Shown in pieces: positions 1 through 11,861 of a DNA stretch of 64,000 nt. Numbering within the stretch: the first letter of the stretch is position 1; every line of letters begins with the position of its first letter. The translations under genes were made by a program, and so were the position numbers. Source of the stretch: Dichetophora obliterata (lineage: Eukaryota; Arthropoda; Insecta; Diptera; Sciomyzidae); NCBI GenBank assembly GCA_963920525.1, contig OY986438.1, positions 46,201,288 to 46,265,287 of the forward strand, read 5' to 3'. The notes beneath the pieces were generated by a model that did not search any database, was not told the origin of the DNA, and worked only from the letters and a program-made list of their open reading frames with translations.

Positions 1-2165
1 TGGTTCACACACAAACACTAACACACATAAATATACTCTCATACAAACCTATGTTCGCATACTACAGAAGAACAAGATGACCTTTAACTGTTATAAGTGA
101 AGCACGATCATTGCTTGATATCGCATTAAAAACTTGGGAATTTGTTTATTATATTTTTTTCTATTTTATATCTGCTGGTGCTTTTGTTGTTGATTTAACT
201 TGACTTGTTGTTGTTGTTGTTCTTTTTCTTCTTCTAAAAACACCTAAAAACTAATACAAATATTCCAGCCAGTGATGTTTTAATCCAAATAATTGTTGAA
301 AAATGGTTAATTTGACGTTGTATAATTTTCACTTAGATAAATATGCTAAGAATAAGAAAAAGCACTACAAATATTCAAAGTCTTCTTTTGTTTATTAATA
401 AACAAATACCTATTTAATTGACTAGTCTTATATGCAATTGAAAAAATTTTGTAAAAATAAGCAAAATTCATGACGCTAGCTCGTTTTTAATCCTATATAC
501 ATTTTATGATATTAAATTGGATAAACTTATTTTCATGTCCTTTAACTAACACTTTCATGACAAAATCAAGTAACTAACTGCTAGAACAATTTTTTTAATT
601 GTAGTGCAATAAATTGATTGGGGACTTTAATTAATTTTTTCTTGTCTGTTTTCGTAGTGCTTGAATTTAAATAAAAAAAAAAAATAAATAAAAAGTAATT
701 CGGTTCGCCTTAAAAACATTAATAGAGTTAAAAGAGGTAACTACACAAAACTAAGCAACTTAAGTTACCTTGGCACTTGACTTAAAAATTCTTTTCTCCA
801 TACTGAAATATTTATTGTAAATTTTCTTGTAAAAAACCTGCTTATTTGTTGAGTTGCTTGATTTTGTATTGAAAATTCATACAAAAATATACTTTATTTA
901 TTCTTAAGTGAATTATTATATTTCTATGAATTTATATTCATTATATGAATTACCATATAATGAAACACATTAACTTATTTTTATTTAATTTAATAATTCT
1001 TTTAATTATATTTTTAATAAATTTATGTAAAAATTAAAAAATATAAAAACTATAAAAATAACAAATATTTGCACCAAAAATACCCTTTTTCTGTGAGTAA
1101 GAAAACAACTAATGTTTTTAATTACTTCCGGGTCCTTAATCACGAATCTGGCACCCAAATTTCTAAATCATGGCAGGATTTTGAGAAAACCGTGATTCAA
1201 GGTCAAAAATTTTACTAAGAGAAATCAACTTTAAGCGTCGAAAATAAAAGTGGTTCACGATTTTTGTCGGTGGCAAAGATGGTTGTCATAAATTGATAAA
1301 AACTTTTTTTTCATACTGCCATCCCCTCACTCCTTTTGATCCTTATTTTTACGTTTTTCAAAAATAATATCTTTTGGCATAGACTATATTCGGCAGGCAA
1401 AACATTTAGAAATGTAATATTATGTGTTGGCAAAAAATCATACCCATAATAAATATATAGGGTCTTTCAACTTCAAAATTACCCTAGATCAAACATATCA
1501 AAACAATAGACCCCTTAATGCATTATTAATTTTTTTCATTTATATGACTACTTAATGACTTACCTTTCCAACATTAGATCAAACTTAACATTCGGTTTAG
1601 AAATGTTTGAGATATGAGTTTTCGTAAAATCAATTTTCGACGTTTCTGCCGACGACTCCGCCAAAAATCGCACTAAACTTTTTCCTCCAAATCAATATTT
1701 TATTTTCGTCATTGATGCTCCATGCAAAATTTTACCCAAATCGGAGATGAACATTCCGTAAGGCCGGTACGTTAAAAATGGAATTGCTTCAAAAATCTAT
1801 AAATTTTTTGTATGAATATAAATTTTCTTTTAATATGAGCGCATAATTTAATACCAAAGTACTTATATGTATGTATGTATGGTTTTTCAATACCTATGAT
1901 TGAACTTAAAATATTATTATGATTAAACTTATTATATTGACTGCACTCTTTCATGTCAGATGCCAAATGGTGCAAAACTACCTGAAAGCATTTCTAACAA
2001 TGCATTCGCATCAATTACAAGTTTTCATATATTTTATATAGAGTAATAATTGGATTGATACCACAATTTGTTCATCTACACAAATAATAAAACTGTAAAA
2101 AAAATCTGTACATTGAATAGTTATTTTTTCAAAATTATTTTTGCACTGAACATTTTGAAGGATGT
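1..2165. other. AT-rich non-coding DNA, no gene seen
   Basis: No open frame here resembles a protein. The first 60 bases are CA-rich and a short TTG tract lies near 205-221. The segment 1090-1780 is less AT-biased and reads like an old unclassified repeat, but I found no terminal repeats for it. Confidence 0.6.
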
Positions 2166-2189
2166 AGATTCCAAAAATGTAATTTTTAA

Positions 2190-2330
2190 AAATATTGTTT
2201 GTTTGTCTGTCTGTCCGAACGAGCATCACGTGAAAACTACTGGATGTGTTTTCTTAAAAGTTGAAATGTAGGTTCCTCACGACTCTGGTCGGGACATACG
2301 CTACTTATTAACACCAAAAAAGGATTCTCT
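2190..2330 (+). repeat. Helitron-like 5' region scrap (tentative)
   Basis: A TGTTTGTCTGTCTGTCCG tract is followed by GCATCACGTGAAAACTACTGG. This pyrimidine tract followed by an 'acgTgAAAACtactGGa' block is a pattern I associate with the 5' portions of non-autonomous Helitrons in insects. No TC start or CTRR end could be placed, so the class is a guess. The flanking 2331-3155 is plain AT-rich DNA. Confidence 0.3.
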
Positions 2331-3361
2331 TCAAAATAACGGTTCTTTTGTAAAATTATGGAAATTAAAAACACTGAAAAGTGAGTTAAAAATTAGAGAT
2401 ACGTTTGAATAATCTATGAAATAGTTTTTGGTTATTAAATGGCTAAAAACACCACCTGGACTCTTTTCGCTTATCTCTTATGAGTACGCTACAATATGTA
2501 TTTTTGTATCCAATATATGTTAATATATAAATACTTTTTAAATTTTCTTAAGGATAATAAAGAAAAAAAATTCCATTTGCTTGGCACCAATAACATTCTT
2601 ATATCTTGAAAAATGTGGAAAATCTTAGTACAAAGAATTTTTGCTTATAACATAAAGCCAAAATAACTATTCCAAATTCAAAGTTTTGATTTTCGACCAC
2701 AAATATATTTGATGTGTTTCAATATATTTCATTCAATCTTCTTTTGTCTAAAAGATCAATTAAAGAACTTGCAAAAAAATCACTGCAAAAGTTCTGTTAG
2801 CTAATTATTTTATTTTTAATATATTATTTAAAAAAGTCAAAAAATATCAAAAAAGGTTGTTTTTGTTGTAAAAATAATAAAAATCGAAAATTTTTATATT
2901 TTTTCTTAAAAAAACTATTTCAGTTAAACAAAAAATTTGTTTTTTATTTCTTTTAAGAAAAATGAAATGGTACCCCCTTTTATTTTTGTGACAAATTCAG
3001 TTTTTTAACATTTTTTTATAATTTTAAAAAAATTCTTTGCCTTTAAGAGTAATTTCTTTGGTTTTACATAATAATTAATACATTAAACATAATACTTCTT
3101 ATGAAAATGAACTATAGATCTTATGTAATACAAAGATTGGTCACAGTCCATGATGTAGGGATAGCCAAAACCGGTCGGTGTTTAAGAGTGATCGGTTTTT
3201 TTTTGTAAGAACCGGTATTTTTTCGGTGTTTTTTGAAAAGTAAAAATACCGTAACACCGGTGGAAAATGTCAAAAACCGAAAACGAGAATTTTTCAACCA
3301 GAAACCCTGAAAAAAAGGCGGCGATGGTGAATGAACATTGCAAACTCACAAAAAATTGTCA

Positions 3362-3761
3362 GCCTTTGTAGTCTAGTGGAGTGTGAGCTAGACTATCAAC
3401 CCAGAGGTCCCTGGTTCGAATCCGGGTTCGGGCATGGTTTTTGTCACTTTCTTTGTTCTTTCCTACATTTTAGAATTATGGAAAACTATAAATCCACAAC
3501 TTAATTGTGGAAAATGTGGAATTAAAGAACAGGAACAACTAAGGGCTGGAAATGCTTGCCGAGGTTAAGGCTTAACACTAGCTTCGGTTAAAAGCAATTT
3601 ATATTGTCTTTCACGTTTGTATCGCCTAATCAATATTTCACGTATGGTTCCAATCAATTCCTCTAAATAATCTATCCCTTTCCTTTCAGGTCAAGGACCA
3701 AACCTTGCTTGTATAAGGCGCATGCCTTGGTTCTTTGATCTTTAAAATAAAAAAAAAAAAA
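3362..3761 (+). mobile_element. SINE-1 copy 1 (tRNA-derived SINE)
   Basis: A 73-nt tRNA-like head (3362-3434) carries an A box TAGTCTAGTGG (3369-3379) and a B box GGTTCGAATCC (3413-3423), the internal RNA polymerase III promoter. A roughly 300-nt body unrelated to tRNA follows and ends in TTCTTTGATC plus an A-rich tail. The layout is that of a tRNA-derived SINE mobilised by a LINE partner. A second full copy lies at 60114-60527 and a third starts at the window edge. The anticodon arm does not fold cleanly, so the parent tRNA cannot be named. No clear target duplication is visible. Confidence 0.85.
3369..3423 (+). promoter_or_regulatory. Pol III A and B boxes of SINE-1 copy 1
   Basis: A box at 3369-3379 and B box at 3413-3423 match the tRNA-gene consensus closely and are conserved in copy 2. 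They are the internal promoter typical of tRNA-derived SINEs. Whether this copy is transcribed is unknown. Confidence 0.7.
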
Positions 3762-4279
3762 TTTTAACGTAAATGAAGTGAAGTGTGGCGATATTTCAAA
3801 AAAGTGGAGAATCGTTTGGCAGAGTGTAACCTCTACATAAAGAGGCTGAAAATAGGATATGGCACTTCAAACTAACGCCAACATCTACATCATCACTTGG
3901 TAAAGACGTAAAAAAAGTTTTTGTAATAAACTGGTGTTTTCTTCGGTTTTAAGTTTCGGTGGAAAAAAAAATTAGTTGCGGCTATCATAGGGACGTCAAG
4001 ACTTACACATCTTTCAATGTTAACTATTGAAGCCGAAGAGGTTAATAATTTCAGAGAGCAACATTGATTTTGATAAAGTAATCAAAAAGTTTGTATTTCT
4101 GTAAGCAAGAAAGAAGAAATTTTAAATCTCGATGGTACCTTAAAGTTTGATTTTATGAATAGATATCACAAAATAATTTTTTTTTTGAGACATCCAGTCG
4201 ATGTTTTTAAATATGCAAAATTTTAATATACTCAATGAAGTTTAACAAAATTATTATAACAATAAAAAGTTAGGAAAAA

Positions 4280-5124
4280 ACGAAAGTGAAATTGGCTAAG
4301 GTGATAGTTGACTGTCAGTTTTTGATTGTCACTTTGATACTTTTTTTTGATTGCTCTGCGTAAAGGAATCACAAAATATATTAAATGCTTGGCAGCACTT
4401 TTGATTCTGTGTAAAATTAATTGTTATTTCAGCATAATTGTACTTTTACTTCTTTACCCCAGGCCCGAATATTTTTTACTTATTTTTTTAAATGTATTTG
4501 AGCCTCCTAAGCCTAAATATGCATAAAATTATCGCTCTCAATTGGTTTAGGAGAGAAAATTTGCGAAAACATAAATATCAGCTGCATTTTTTGGAAATCA
4601 AGTGGTTTTGTTACTGTTAATGACATGAATCCGTCCAATCAGGGGATTTTGCCTTAGTTTGTTATGCCATGTGAGCTATTACTAGAAACTTACTTAATTT
4701 TATGCTTTATTCTACGCATTCATCTTTTATTAGATATTAATTCATAACTTTACTTTAGTCCACAGAAGTCCAAAATATTCCCTTTTATATTAGATTTCTT
4801 CTTAGGAGTTGCATTTTTTATACTTATTATTTTCTGCATTCCTTTTTTCTCAATAGTCCCAATGAAGTTAACATTTTACTTTAATATGTACAGTGGAATA
4901 GGTTAATACAGAGTACACAGAAGTACACTTGAAGTTATTTATTTCACTTTATTATTGTTTTCTTTTATATCTTTGACACTTACTTTATTTTGAGTAAAAT
5001 GAAAACATTACAAATATATAAAAAATTTCGCTAACGAAAAGCTATTGTCAATTTGATAATCTGACGTAGAGCAATAGTGATTATTTTGATTATCTACAAT
5101 CACCTTAGCCGATTCCACCCCTGT
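4280..5124. mobile_element. Non-autonomous TIR element
   Basis: The left end contains GAAATTGGCTAAGGTGAT (about 4287-4304). The right end, read on the opposite strand, contains GGAATCGGCTAAGGTGAT just inside CAGGGGT. The interiors next to the ends are also weakly inverted (TTGATTGTCACTTTG against its counterpart near 5040-5100). No transposase frame lies between them. The AGGGGTG-type terminus hints at hAT, but no target duplication was found. Confidence 0.5.
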
Positions 5125-5171
5125 ATATGTATTTAAAAATTTGTATTTTTATTATAGGGATTTTAGAATAA

Positions 5172-5212
5172 AGATAAACCCTCGGGTGCCAGTTACCCTA
5201 ACTACGCCACTG
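5172..5212 (-). mobile_element. Solo hAT-type terminus
   Basis: On the minus strand this reads CAGTGGCGTAGTTAGGG then GGCACCCGAGGG. CAGTGGCGTAG followed by G/C runs is a common terminal inverted repeat of insect hAT elements. No matching left end was recognised upstream, so it is either a truncated element or a terminus whose partner has decayed. Confidence 0.4.
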
Positions 5213-5312
5213 GGGTAGCTCCTTCCGAAACAGTCTGTCTTTCCTGCTGTGTGATTGAATTTATACGGAGTTGTTGTTGTTGCCTTCTTCCAAATTTACT
5301 TGAGAGACTTTA
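5213..5312 (+). repeat. Dispersed repeat R1, copy 1
   Basis: The block from GGTAGCTCCTTCC through CAGTCTGTC, TGCTGTGTGATTGA and a GTT tract to CCTTCTTCCAAA recurs in the same orientation at 57405-57500 with scattered substitutions. It abuts the hAT-type terminus just upstream, so it may be the flank or the subterminal part of an element. The function is unknown. Confidence 0.6.
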
Positions 5313-6380
5313 CACATTTCTAGCATTTTTTATAAGCAAAGACAAGAGTGAATAAGATAATTTTAGGATAATAAAAATTAGTAACAAAATATTTGGCATT
5401 ATCTTCTGTTTGTGTTAATTGGTCAAAAAATAAAGCATGTAAAATGTTTAATAATGTTGATACATAAAATTTGAACCTGAATCTCTCTAATAAAAATCCA
5501 TAAGCTTTTTACTAGAAGGTTAATACTTCGGTAAGATAACATCTATTCTGCAATAACATAATTTCTCAAAATTTTAAAAAAACAAGATGCTTGGTTTTGT
5601 TATTCCCATATTAGACATTGCGATATGCCAACAATTTCTCTCATTGATTTTCTAATTTTTGCTATTTTTGGGGATATAAGAACTGGGGAGAAAGGGTAAA
5701 TAGAAACTGTTCTAAAAAACAACAACAAGGACCTTATATCATATATTATCCTAAAACATTTTAATAAATTTTGCATTAAAAAAGTATTTTAAAATATTAA
5801 AGATGAGAGCAAAATAAAAAATTCAAAAAAGTAATGAAAGGTTAAGCATTTTTAGAAATAAAATATATACAATTTCATGTACTAGAATACATTTTTAGAT
5901 TGCATAAATTATTAAAAAATGTGTAGTAAAACTTTTACGATTTTTGTGCTTTTTTTCCAAAATTATGGTTTTCTTTTTATGAGTCAGTATCTCTCGGTAT
6001 GAAATTGTTGGCAAAACGGGCAAATATTATTTTAAGTCAAAATATTTATGTTATAAATAGAGATTACTTTAGGCTTCTACTAGAATCTATTTTTAGAGCC
6101 TAAAAAAAAATAATTTATTGCTATTAATGTTTTATTTTTCTTTCAAATTTTAAGAATCCAATAGTTGTCTAATTTTGTTAATTATTATTGCTGCTAACTA
6201 TATATTTTGTGCCCACAATTGCTCAAACTATCATATGGAAAGTTTCACGCCTGTTTTTTGTGCCAAAGTACCAGTTCACCACTCCTCAGCAATGGTTAAA
6301 AAATAGCCTAACCATGAAAGCTGAAATAAGAAATTTGAAATCATAACAAATTCAACTGCAGGCAATCACAAGGTAGACAT
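5313..6380. other. AT-rich non-coding DNA, nothing recognised
   Basis: I see no coding frame, no terminal repeats and no RNA gene. Short similar blocks containing TACTAGAAT and CTATTTTTAGA near 5880 and 6078 are weak. Confidence 0.6.
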
Positions 6381-7212
6381 ACGGACATACGAATAAATGT
6401 ACAAATTGAAGCGAACGTTTGAAGATCGATCGATCGATTGTTCAAATGTTAAAAGTCGATAAATATTTGCTTTTACTCGTTTAACGTTTGTGGCAGTGAA
6501 GTTTAAGGTTTGTTTTTTTTTCTTTTTGTTTCTATTTTATGTAAAACATTTGTAAATCGTGGCTCTGACTGCCTGCTGATGACCGTTTTGATTTAACTGG
6601 ACCACATGGAACCAGTGCAGTAAGCTGCATAGCCGCGAGTGAGCAGTAACGACTGCAACAAAAACAACAACAACAACGAGAGTAGCAACAATGAATGAGC
6701 ATCTTCAGCGGCGGTGGGCGGTTGTTGAGCAGCAGTTTGGCATTGTTTGGCAGGAAAAAAGCAAAGCAGCAAATAGAAAGGAGCAAAAGGTCAAGTTTTT
6801 GGTAACACGCTCAAGATTGCCACCAATTTCTTTGTTTATGACGGTACAGCTGTTATTCCACTCTTGCTAATGAAAGCTTTTAAAGTGCAATAAAATTCCA
6901 GGAAAAATAAAATTGAGAAAAAGTGGAAATAAAAAACTTGCAATCCACACTAATGTGACTTCATTATTTTATTTTCTCCATTAAGATCATCGCATCATTC
7001 TTAACATCAGCCACATCAACTGCATCGTCATCATGTGCAGCAACAACAGTGCAAATCTGGCACAAATGATCTTTGTCGACAACAAAAACAGCAAGCACAA
7101 CAACAACGACGACCAACAGATAACTGCACTAGACTGCATCTGCGATTGTCTGCTGTGTGGTGGTTTGTTTTCTAGCTTGTGATTTTGTCGATTTTTTAAT
7201 CTTATTTACTTG

Positions 7213-7243
<31 letters not shown>

Positions 7244-8040
7244 TACTTTGTTATAAATTCCAAAACGAAACTGCTCGCAGAATCAAAGATTTAGGAAAAA
7301 AGATCGCGCAACCAGCCAGTCAGCGAGCAAGCGAATTAAGCCGAGGTGACCAAAGGCCAACAAGCTGACACACACAATTTCCAACACACGTCGCCCATGG
7401 ATGTCGAGGAGGGCGACCCAAGATAAGTCGATGCGGGAATCATCACTCACACATATACACACACATACACACACACAGACACACTCAGACGACAAGCATG
7501 AAGAAGCAGCATACGTTGCTGATTTCGTTTTGTTGCGATGCTAGTAAAAATGATGCGAATCACAAACGAAATGCTAACTAAAAGTGTTGATGATGACGAC
7601 AAAGCGGGTTGGTGTGGGTAAGGTGGGGGTGTAGTGATAGCACAGGTAGGATGCAAAAGTGCGGGGGTGGCACTTGCAGTTAGGACTGCAGATAGTAGAC
7701 AATGCGCTGCAACAGTTATTAAAGGCAGTTACATGCTGTAGTTGCTGTTGTTCCTGTTATTGTTGTTGTTGTAGAACACATGCAATTGTGCGCATCTTTG
7801 GTCATTGCAGCAGATCAGGCAAGGAAATAAAATAAAAAAAAAAACCAATGTGTGGCGTGTATGAAATAGATGAAAATTTCCCACGATTCAGATACACCCA
7901 CAATAAATGCAATTTTTAATAACTTTGACCAAGAAAGAGCTAAACGAAATGAAGTGCGAAAGCAGCGTGGGAAGGAAGGAAAGCGAAATGAAAAGACAAA
8001 CAAGCAAAGTGGAAAATAAGCTCGTTTTTGCATTGTTATT
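6381..8040. other. Less AT-rich microsatellite-rich non-coding block
   Basis: This block has higher GC than its surroundings, CAA/GTT tracts (6660-6680, 7068-7115, 7210-7237), CGAT repeats (6424-6440) and a CA/TA tract (7446-7490). The open frames across it are simple-sequence artefacts such as cysteine-valine alternations opposite the CA tract. Such blocks in fly introns often hold regulatory DNA, but I can name no site. Confidence 0.5.
7210..7237 (+). repeat. (TTG)n microsatellite
   Basis: About nine uninterrupted TTG units. Confidence 0.95.
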
Positions 8041-9012
8041 TTACACAGATGTTGTGTGTTGACTCAAGTTAGTGTGTTTAAAAAAGTTTGAACAAAATAT
8101 TATTTGTAATTGAAATAGAAAAGGTAAAAAGAGTGAATTTTTGTTGCTATTTTTTCTGATGACAACAAAATTTTTGTAGGCTTTTACACAAATGATTCCA
8201 GCCAAAAAATAATTTAATGAAAGTAAAATATTTAAGCATATGAAAGAGGTCTTGATTAAAAAAAAAACCAGTCCACTTTTTACAATCTTGAGAGAGACAC
8301 GAAAATGTAATACACAGAAACTATTATTATTTGTAAAATATTAATTAGTTACTTTTATTATTTATACAATATTAGTTAGTTAAAAAAGTATTATAATTTA
8401 TAAAAACCTAGTAATAATTATTATGGGATTGTAAACTTGCATATTTCTTGGTTAAATTCTTTGGTAAATAGCACAGAAAAATCATTGTTGGACTTGGAAA
8501 TTTTTACAACTTATTACATTGAATGCTAAAAAAATACCTTTCGCTAATTTTTATAAAAATTAAATGAAAATTACCATTTATGAAACTAAATAGTTTATGA
8601 CGACTAGCTCGATTAAAAATTAAATGATTTCAGTATATATCGATTTTAAGCTAAGACTAAATTCTAAACCAAAATAACACTGTACAACAATTTTTAGCCT
8701 GTTCCAAACTTCAGTCAATGGATTCTGGTAGAGCAGGCAAAGAAAACTACATCTGTATCGACTTTTTAAAAGTTGACGTTTGATTAATTTTTAACATAAT
8801 AGTGGTTATATAATTTCTAAATTTTCTTCACACACCGTTATTTACTAAAAATATTTTTGTAGATTGTTTTAGTTCTTTAGCAGCATTTTTGAGGTTTATA
8901 TTAACTTTTCGAAAAAAATTACCCTTAAACATAGCCGCATAGAGTTTAAATATTCAATGAAATTGTTCCTTGCAAAATGTCATTATAAATTTCGATTTTT
9001 CTAAGGCATCAT
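8041..9012. other. AT-rich non-coding DNA, nothing recognised
   Basis: No open frame, terminal repeat or structural RNA could be supported. Confidence 0.6.
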
Positions 9013-10156
9013 CATAAGGTACGTACTTCTATTAAGAAAAATAGTCAGTTGTTTATTTTTTCACGTAAAAAGTTCATCACTTGCAAAGTGTTCACTATGC
9101 ATCATCAGAAAAAATTTGCGTTGCATAGTTTTAGGGAGTTCTTAAGTCAAGTTAAATATTTTTCTGCATAACGTATGCGTCCATATAAACATATAATTAG
9201 AGACAACACCGTAGATAGGTGTTTCAAAAGGGGGGATTTTAGGTTAGGTTAGGTTAGGTTAAAGTGGCTGTCACTTTTCAGAGATACACATAAGCCAATG
9301 AGGCCCATTGTGATACCAAGGGGTTAATTTCCCTACTCAATTTCTATTTGAACTAATGCGAGCTATTTACAAAGCTGTGGATTCTGATTGGTGATGGGGG
9401 ACGGGGGGTTGCTGAAGCAAAAAATTATAAAAAAAAAATTCAATCGCTTCATTTGGAGCAGGACAACAAGTATTTATTTAAGTAAAGTAACGAAAACAGA
9501 CATTTAAAAAAGAAAAACATTTATATACATTAAGGCGCCTCACGAAAAAAAGTTGTTCAGGGCAGTTCTTCAAAATAAGTTCTTCATAAGGTACGTACTT
9601 CTATTAAGAAAAATAGTCAGTTGTTTATTTTTTCACGTAAAAAGTTCATCACTTGCAAAGTGTTCACTATGCTTTATCAGAAAAAATTTGCGTTGCATAG
9701 TTTTAGGGAGTTCTTAAGTCAAGTTAAATATTTTTCTGCATAACGTATGCGTCGATATAAACATATAATTAGAGACAACGCCGTAGATAGGTGTTTCAAA
9801 AGGGGGGATTTTAGGTTAGGTTAGGTTAGGTTAGGTTAAAGTGGCTGTTACTTTTCAGAGATACACATAAGCCAATGAGGCCCATTGTGATACCAAGGGG
9901 TTAATTTCCCTACTCAATTTCTATTTGAACTAATGCGAGCTATTTACAAAGCTGTGGATTCTGATTGGTGATGGGGGACGGGGGGTTGCTGAAGCAAAAA
10001 ATTATAAAAAAATAGATTCAATCGCTTCATTTGGAGCAGGACGACAAATATTTATTTAAGTAAAGTAACGAAAACAGACATTTAAAAAAGAAAAACATGT
10101 ATATACATTAAGGCGCCTCAAGAAAAAAAGTTGTTCAGGGCAGTTCTTCAAAATAA
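9013..10156 (+). repeat. 572-bp tandem duplication spanning a hAT insertion junction
   Basis: Unit A (9013-9584) and unit B (9585-10156) are direct repeats with only about ten substitutions, one extra GGTTA pentamer in B and a small A-run difference. Each unit begins with about 190 bp of flanking DNA ending ATTAGAGA, then enters the hAT-A terminus CAACRCCGTAGATAGG at 9204 and 9776. The duplication therefore happened after the transposon inserted and copied host flank and transposon end together. The high identity implies a recent event. Confidence 0.9.
9241..9260 (+). repeat. Interstitial (AGGTT)4, telomere-motif tract
   Basis: Four pentamers equivalent to the TTAGG arthropod telomere unit lie just inside the hAT terminus. 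The tandem copy at 9813-9837 has five. Confidence 0.9.
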
Positions 10157-10890
10157 TCCTTGGCTTATGTTATGATGATTTTCCAAATATTTCGACTCTA
10201 GCGATAGCCATTCTTGATCTGCAATGATTTGAAATAACCTCTAAAATCGAGTTGTTTGTAAAAATATTGGCTGGTGTGTTAGTTAGAAAAAGTGAAATGA
10301 TCTAACATAATATTTTTGAAAAAGTTCTGCTAATCTGCATCAACAATAATAAATTTTTGCATTCGAATTAAAAATAATGATAGTTCTTGTCCACTTTTAT
10401 GAGTTTTTTTTTAATTTATTTTCACTAAAGTTAAAAAAACCCAATTATTTCTAATGATATCCTCACTGGTCAGAATTGCTGGACAGAATTGCTTAAACTG
10501 ATAATAATTAAAACTAAAATATTAATTATAGAATAAATACCTACTGAAAAGATATTGTAAGCAAATAAAAAAAAAGTTATGAAGTTATTTAAATTTTTCA
10601 AGTTTTTGTATGGAAATAAAATAAAAAATATCAACAATTTTTTGATGCAGATTGGAAGAAATTTTTCTCGCCTTTAGTTTCTGATAGTTTGTTTTTTTTA
10701 AGAAGCCAATATTTTTCACAAAAATGGATTTTAAGAGGGTATTTCAACCATTCCAGCTCACGGATGGCTATCTGTAGAGTCGAAATATTTGGGGAATCAT
10801 TATAACATAAGCCCAGGTTTATTCTGAAGGAAATACTCGATCAACTTTTTTCTTTTCTATGGAGCATTAAACGCCTTAATATACATAATT
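10095..10890. mobile_element. Foldback element with arms near 200-260 bp
   Basis: The left arm (about 10095-10345) and right arm (about 10625-10890) are inverted copies. Anchors include ATTAAGGCG, GAAAAAAGTTG, GGCTTATGTTATRATGATT, CCAAATATTTCGACTCTA and AATCTGCATCAA. The outer part of the left arm is also within the 572-bp tandem unit. A related arm recurs at 59395-59830. No transposase is present, so this is a non-autonomous foldback or MITE-like element lodged in hAT-A copy 2. Confidence 0.7.
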
Positions 10891-11013
10891 GAAGATACTT
10901 ACATAGTTAGTTCATTAATTTTTTTGGAACGCGAAGCCAATTTATCGATAACAGATTCCTCGTTTAAAGAAATATTCTTATGAATATTTAATAGCGCTAA
11001 GCCATAGCATCAT

Positions 11014-11176
11014 TCTATTAGATCTTTATCGATTTTTTACAACTGTATATTCAAAGCTAACTAATTCAAAGTAAATATATATATTTTATGCATTAAATGA
11101 ATTGCAACAAAAAATTCTGGACTCGTAACTGCATACATTAATTGGTATGCTGTAGACGAAGTGTCACCGCTAGAAT
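11014..11176 (-). repeat. Block shared with hAT-A copy 1 (21180-21325)
   Basis: The minus strand here aligns with plus 21180-21325 over about 150 bp, from GGTGACACTTCGTCT through CAGTTACGAGTCC and TTGCAAT to ATAAAGATCTAATAGAATG. It is the bridge that identifies copy 2 as a member of the hAT-A family and gives its orientation. Confidence 0.85.
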
Positions 11177-11285
11177 TTGAGGAGAAAATTTTTTTAAAAC
11201 CACTTTGCGATGCTTACACACAGCTTAAAAAATCGTGAAACTGACAAATATACAAATGAAATTCACTTTTACGTTCATTTTATAA

Positions 11286-11861
11286 CACTGTAGGGACGTC
11301 AAAAAGACACACGAAAATGCCGAGAACGTAAACATATTTTTTGGTCGTAGAATTTAGTGGCGTACTAAGTTTTTCCCAATCAGAAATTAAGTCACTTTTA
11401 GACCCATTTTTCGTTATATTTTCCTTATTTTTGGAAAACAAAAATTTTGACCACCTCCGATTTTGCTTAAACTTTTAGACTTTAATCTACTTATAAAAAA
11501 ATATTTGGAGTAAAAACAATTTAAAATTTTTTTATTGATTTTACGTTTAACATTCAAATTTGGTCAGAATGGAGAGAAATGCAAAATTGCTTAAACTTTG
11601 AAAAATCATAGATTACACAAGGCTAACATAATTTTCACGTTGGAGGTATTTTCGAAAATACAAAAAAAATAATTGTTAAAATACTATAAAAAAATTTTTA
11701 AATGAAGGTCAGATGATATTCAAATAACAAAAATCTGCATATCTCGAGAATTTGATCTGATTTAGAAAAACTATGCCACTAAATTCTACGACCGAAAATG
11801 AAGCTGACGTGTTTCAGCGATTTTTTGTGTCTTTTCAAAAGTGGAAAATTTAACTACAGTG
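11286..11861. mobile_element. TAA-flanked foldback MITE (PIF/Harbinger-like)
   Basis: Terminal inverted repeats start CACTGTAG. Inner inverted segments include AAAGACACA and TCGTAGAATTTAGTGGC. The element is flanked by TAA at 11283-11285 and 11862-11864. A 3-bp TWA duplication is the hallmark of PIF/Harbinger, although a TA duplication followed by A (Tc1/mariner) cannot be excluded. It sits inside hAT-A copy 2, so it inserted later. Confidence 0.7.

Larger units (their letters stand above)
3156..3990 (+). mobile_element. hAT-like remnant, split by a SINE
   Basis: The left edge reads TAGGGATAGCCAAAACC. The right edge, read on the opposite strand, is TATGATAGCCGCAACT, an imperfect terminal inverted repeat of hAT type. 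Inside the right half (3781-3905) a decayed plus-strand reading shows K-C-x-x-x-S-K-K and later T-S-N, then H-L-H-H-H. This is the spacing of a BED zinc finger as found at the N-terminus of hAT transposases, with its second cysteine lost and several stops. SINE-1 copy 1 sits in the middle. No 8-bp target duplication was found. Confidence 0.45.

Noticed and set aside
7445..7495. CRISPR-like repeat
   Set aside because: Simple dinucleotide microsatellite; no repeat-spacer structure anywhere in the window.
7283..7656. Cysteine/valine-rich minus frames
   Set aside because: They are translations of a CA/TG dinucleotide tract.
9241..9260. Telomere end
   Set aside because: Only four or five units, embedded in a duplicated transposon end with unique DNA on both sides.
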